A stretch of 18,497 bases of DNA. It comes from an uncultured Clostridia bacterium (lineage in GTDB: Bacteria > Bacillota > Clostridia > TANB77 > CAG-508). Below are positions 16,701 through 18,497 of this stretch, one piece after another. The stretch's first letter is position 1, and every line of letters starts with the position of its first letter. The position numbers and the translations under genes were made by a program. The notes under the pieces are model-generated. The model saw nothing but the letters and a program-made list of their open reading frames with translations, did no database searches and was not told the origin of the DNA. Location: contig CASTFX010000008.1 of NCBI GenBank assembly GCA_949448405.1, positions 1-18,497 on the forward strand, in the 5' to 3' direction.

Positions 16701-18497
16701 ATCTAAAGCAATTATAGATGTAGGAGAATCAGAAGATAGAACTTCAGTTACAATTGCAGTTAAAAATACAAAATATGAATTACAACCAATACATATTAGT
16801 AAAGTAGATAGTCAAACAGGAAAAGCATTATATAATGTAAACTTCAAAGTAACAATTGCAACAAGTCAAATTACAGACAATATGAAGAGTGTAGTATACA
16901 ATACAAGTGATGATGGTGTAATTACAATACCAAAAGAAGCACTTAAAGAGATAGGAGTAAATGACTGGTATACTGGAGAAGTATATGTGTTACTAGAAGA
17001 AATTGGAACAGCATCAGGATATAAACACTTAGATGAAAAAGTTTATGTAAGAGTTGATTATGATAATGGTAATGTTAAATCAGCAAGTATAATCAAAGGC
17101 TCATCAGTTGCAGATTATACAATAACAACAGTAGGTGGAAAGAGAATATTAAAAATATCTGTTGATAATGAAAGACTACTTCCAGATTTAATAATTAGCA
17201 AAGAGTCATTAAGCAATGGAAATGCACAAGTAATTGAAAGCGCAGTATTTAATGTAAGAGTAAGTGCAGCAGGTAGAACAATAAGCAAGAGAGAAACTGT
17301 TGGAAAAGACGGAAAGATAATATTTAAAGGAAATGAATTAGAAGCACTAGGAATAGATGGAAGATATACAGGAGATATAACAGTTGATATAACAGAGGAA
17401 TCAGTAACTGGAGCAGTTATAATACCAGAAGAAGTACAAGCAGTAATATCAGTAGAAAATGGTGTATATAAAGATTCAAAAGTATCAAATGAAGCACATG
17501 TATCAGTAGTAAGCAATATAGCAGGAAGCGTTATAACTGTAAAAGTACTAAATGATATAGTAAAAGAAGATACAATAATATCAGGTATAGTTTGGGAAGA
17601 ATCTGCAACAACAAAAGCAGAGGGAACACTAATAGATGGAAAATATACAACTTCAAGTGAATCTGAATATTCAGATAAGTTGTTTGAAGGAATAGAAGTA
17701 ACACTATATCAAAAATCAGGAAATAGCTTAACACTTGTAACTTCTTTAACAGGTGGAACTAACCCAACACTTACAGATTCACAAGGTTACTATGAATTCC
17801 AAGTACCTATGGGTTCAGGAAATTATGTAGTTGAGTTCACATACAATGGACAAACATATACAGCAGCACCAAGTCAAAACTATAGTACCCAATCTGAAGA
17901 CTGGAAGATATCTTCAAAAGGAAGCGAATTTAATGGAGCTTCAAATATACTAAGTACAAGAAACTATGTAAATACATTATTAGAAGAAATTGGTTCATAT
18001 CCAGCAAACTACAAAATGAGAGATGTATTATTTAACAGTAATGATATACCAACTGTAAATAATCTAAGAGCAGCTTATGCAAGTGGATATAACGTAGCAT
18101 ACAGGTATGATGAATTAGAAGATGTATATGAAAAAGTAAAAATTGAAATGAGAAACTACTTAAGCAGAGTTCAAATAATGAGAGACGAAAAAGCAGGTTT
18201 AAGAGAAGCTTATACAAATGTTGTTAACAATTATTACAGAAATGGTGGAGCATTAACAGATAATGAAATATACAACAAATTACAATACATCTATGATTCA
18301 AGAGTAAGTGCTTATGCAGGATATTACACAAGAGAAGGCGGAGTTAATGACTTAAGCCCTATCGAAACATATAATGCAGAAAGTAAAGAATTAGATGCAT
18401 ATCAAAGATTTGTAAACTTAGGTATATATAGAAGAGATAAGACAGACTTAACATTAAAGAAAGATTTATATGAATCAACAGTATCTATGAATAGATA
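13726..18497 (+). CDS. Giant secreted surface protein, partial at the window end: Cys/His-rich cluster, five CnaB-like domains, SdrD_B-like module
   Basis: The reading frame stays open for 1590 codons to the window end, so the 3' end is missing. AGGAGG (about 13709-13714) precedes the ATG at 13726; an ATG at 13719 stops after four codons. A signal peptide is predicted (MNKLKKMS, hydrophobic core, cleavage VLA/AN at residues 27-28). Residues 28-230 are an unrecognised domain with C53, C73 and C88, then seven prolines (235-241). A Cys/His-rich segment spans 362-401. Five tandem CnaB/prealbumin-like domains follow, each opening with a Lys (K594, K740, K884, K1026, K1159) and holding a Glu (E669, E811, E956, E1092, E1225) eight residues before the end of a GY-type turn. 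This is the layout of intramolecular Lys-Asn/Asp isopeptide domains. An SdrD_B-like module (about 1283-1385, GIVWEES ... FEGIEVTLYQ ... GYYEFQVP) leads into a helical region (about 1400-1560). It is probably co-transcribed with the preceding gene. Confidence 0.85.
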   Translation, partial: MNKLKKMSIVLILAMIFILSISSNVLAANSWVDYKDNEWFMGQDINDLANELCGKPISAAGEGSYLDWDNAACIDPSTPGQTPTTYKCAGLIDITGGTGKVYFANENGEIETIEMTVEKAGMVAYVTNYVNSNSIKPGNRVDLIQALMNEVYPEVKDQGSLGQILENYTNNGIINDWNGGYTAGTKKILEEAYEYGKQVATGEASEFMDGRMMIVGAASGKAQARIVVYGGPGEPPPPPPPSEDDNPPVIVVEKYDASTGGKLNGVILNAVIDDVYSKAGEGNNFTIYFGDLLKADGELVGELSNPYMNNAAKLLDPKYECGVSLSQGTLSSYVYGLLYGPLMARVTGSPTYQHWAQVVADCTEGCSNGHAHCKGGCYWCSGDEDHSGHWVNVQRHKHDKCPDYQAAMAAAVAAVGEFAEKYCEDTDTIRRWLYEYQFHPGESGITFGTSTDSIPYGEIDPIEFIHSAYEFYIANKGTPLKVSHLLKVYTGDLRVDMTELSTVPGYLLWKNENTKFLKIQYGYPSMAGDNGGGDVTNSMDIYTNSEGTYKVWTNDEVEMEHEGTKGEPSDGTYDVTRIKCYNEPDDTVVLEVNKYGELTSNKRNVEATFQIDLKATETYWDGSTRVKNARFTKSTQNGRIEFTSGEYWEKLGIDVISRWKGTIDVTVKELKTDGNYILWDHEKSFRITYKWEGNPPSITEISNEKEGPGENAIVETPKGVKVILDAYNTPKSAPQIIIQKNDLNGSGLRGAVFNAVITRLDNGASMNMSGLTTNDAGQIIIYAEDLDNFPKGNKIDVINRWTGTLRITLVETRAPNGYQLIEEPIVVDVNFREGKIVSMSCSNQDVTVRPYNTSYTDNGGYNGIAPTGTITIKDKISNRLRIRKVDGDTIHQDYLGNEARFNVILKLSPDGNFKGKSKMFTETVDGQGYIDLTKQINDMGVNLGQYSGEINVIMRELRGPNGYIDIEETIEVTLIYRNGYLIRVNYPNRDDLSKAIIDVGESEDRTSVTIAVKNTKYELQPIHISKVDSQTGKALYNVNFKVTIATSQITDNMKSVVYNTSDDGVITIPKEALKEIGVNDWYTGEVYVLLEEIGTASGYKHLDEKVYVRVDYDNGNVKSASIIKGSSVADYTITTVGGKRILKISVDNERLLPDLIISKESLSNGNAQVIESAVFNVRVSAAGRTISKRETVGKDGKIIFKGNELEALGIDGRYTGDITVDITEESVTGAVIIPEEVQAVISVENGVYKDSKVSNEAHVSVVSNIAGSVITVKVLNDIVKEDTIISGIVWEESATTKAEGTLIDGKYTTSSESEYSDKLFEGIEVTLYQKSGNSLTLVTSLTGGTNPTLTDSQGYYEFQVPMGSGNYVVEFTYNGQTYTAAPSQNYSTQSEDWKISSKGSEFNGASNILSTRNYVNTLLEEIGSYPANYKMRDVLFNSNDIPTVNNLRAAYASGYNVAYRYDELEDVYEKVKIEMRNYLSRVQIMRDEKAGLREAYTNVVNNYYRNGGALTDNEIYNKLQYIYDSRVSAYAGYYTREGGVNDLSPIETYNAESKELDAYQRFVNLGIYRRDKTDLTLKKDLYESTVSMNR
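14809..14928 (+). other. Cys/His-rich segment within the second surface protein
   Basis: Residues 362-401 carry Cys at 362, 366, 373, 377, 380 and 401 (spacing C-x3-C-x6-C-x3-C-x2-C-x20-C) and His at 370, 372, 386, 389, 396 and 398. The C-x3-C, C-x3-C and C-x2-C spacing with interleaved His looks like a metal-binding (zinc-type) site or a disulfide knot. No named family is recognised. An Ala-rich helix follows (about 406-420), then another Cys at 423. Confidence 0.6.

Noticed and set aside
1..18497. tRNA, rRNA and CRISPR arrays
   Set aside because: None seen on either strand by eye; no cloverleaf with a CCA-type end and no regularly spaced direct repeats.

Overview
The window is very AT-rich, with strong AGGAGG ribosome binding sites, TTGAAA/TATAAT promoters, a MecA adaptor, DUF4321, a radC-mreBCD-PBP2-minC cluster, and giant secreted proteins built from CnaB, DUF11 and SdrD_B modules. 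Together these point to a low-GC Gram-positive bacterium of the Clostridia, probably one of the uncultured gut lineages. A candidate sigma-K promoter suggests it may be a spore former.

Layout. 1-740: a leftward mecA gene with its own terminator and -10 box. 858-6949: one rightward operon of seven closely spaced genes (DUF4321, radC, mreB, mreC, mreD, mrdA/PBP2, minC C-terminal domain only) behind a TTGAAA-N17-TATAAT promoter. It covers DNA repair, elongasome-driven cell shape and septum placement. 6954-7123: a 170-bp nested palindromic element, MITE-like. 7159-8068: a leftward cluster of three small genes (52, 126 and 113 aa) of unknown function behind a candidate sporulation-type promoter. 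8069-8534: a long AT-rich intergenic region ending in a second TTGAAA-N17-TATAAT promoter. 8535-end: two giant secreted surface proteins in one operon. The first (1722 aa) is complete. The second starts at 13726 and is still open after 1590 codons where the window stops.

Most interesting observation. Three conserved genes (mecA, mreD, mrdA) are each split by a single +1 frame break. In all three the zero-frame codon at the break is CGG, and skipping its C gives a GGN glycine codon that restores the family sequence. I scanned about 5,770 codons of coding sequence by eye. These are the only three in-frame CGG codons I find; CGA, CGT and CGC are all used and read through normally. This suggests CGG-triggered +1 recoding, by a hungry or unassigned CGG codon or by CGGN quadruplet decoding as Gly. 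A systematic C-insertion error in the assembly is the main competing explanation.

The second half of the window is about cell-surface architecture. It holds a DUF11/SdrD_B stalk with an unusual KTG-hydrophobic-basic C-terminus in place of LPxTG. Next to it is a protein with a Cys/His-rich cluster, five tandem CnaB-like domains with candidate isopeptide Lys/Glu pairs, and an SdrD_B-like module.
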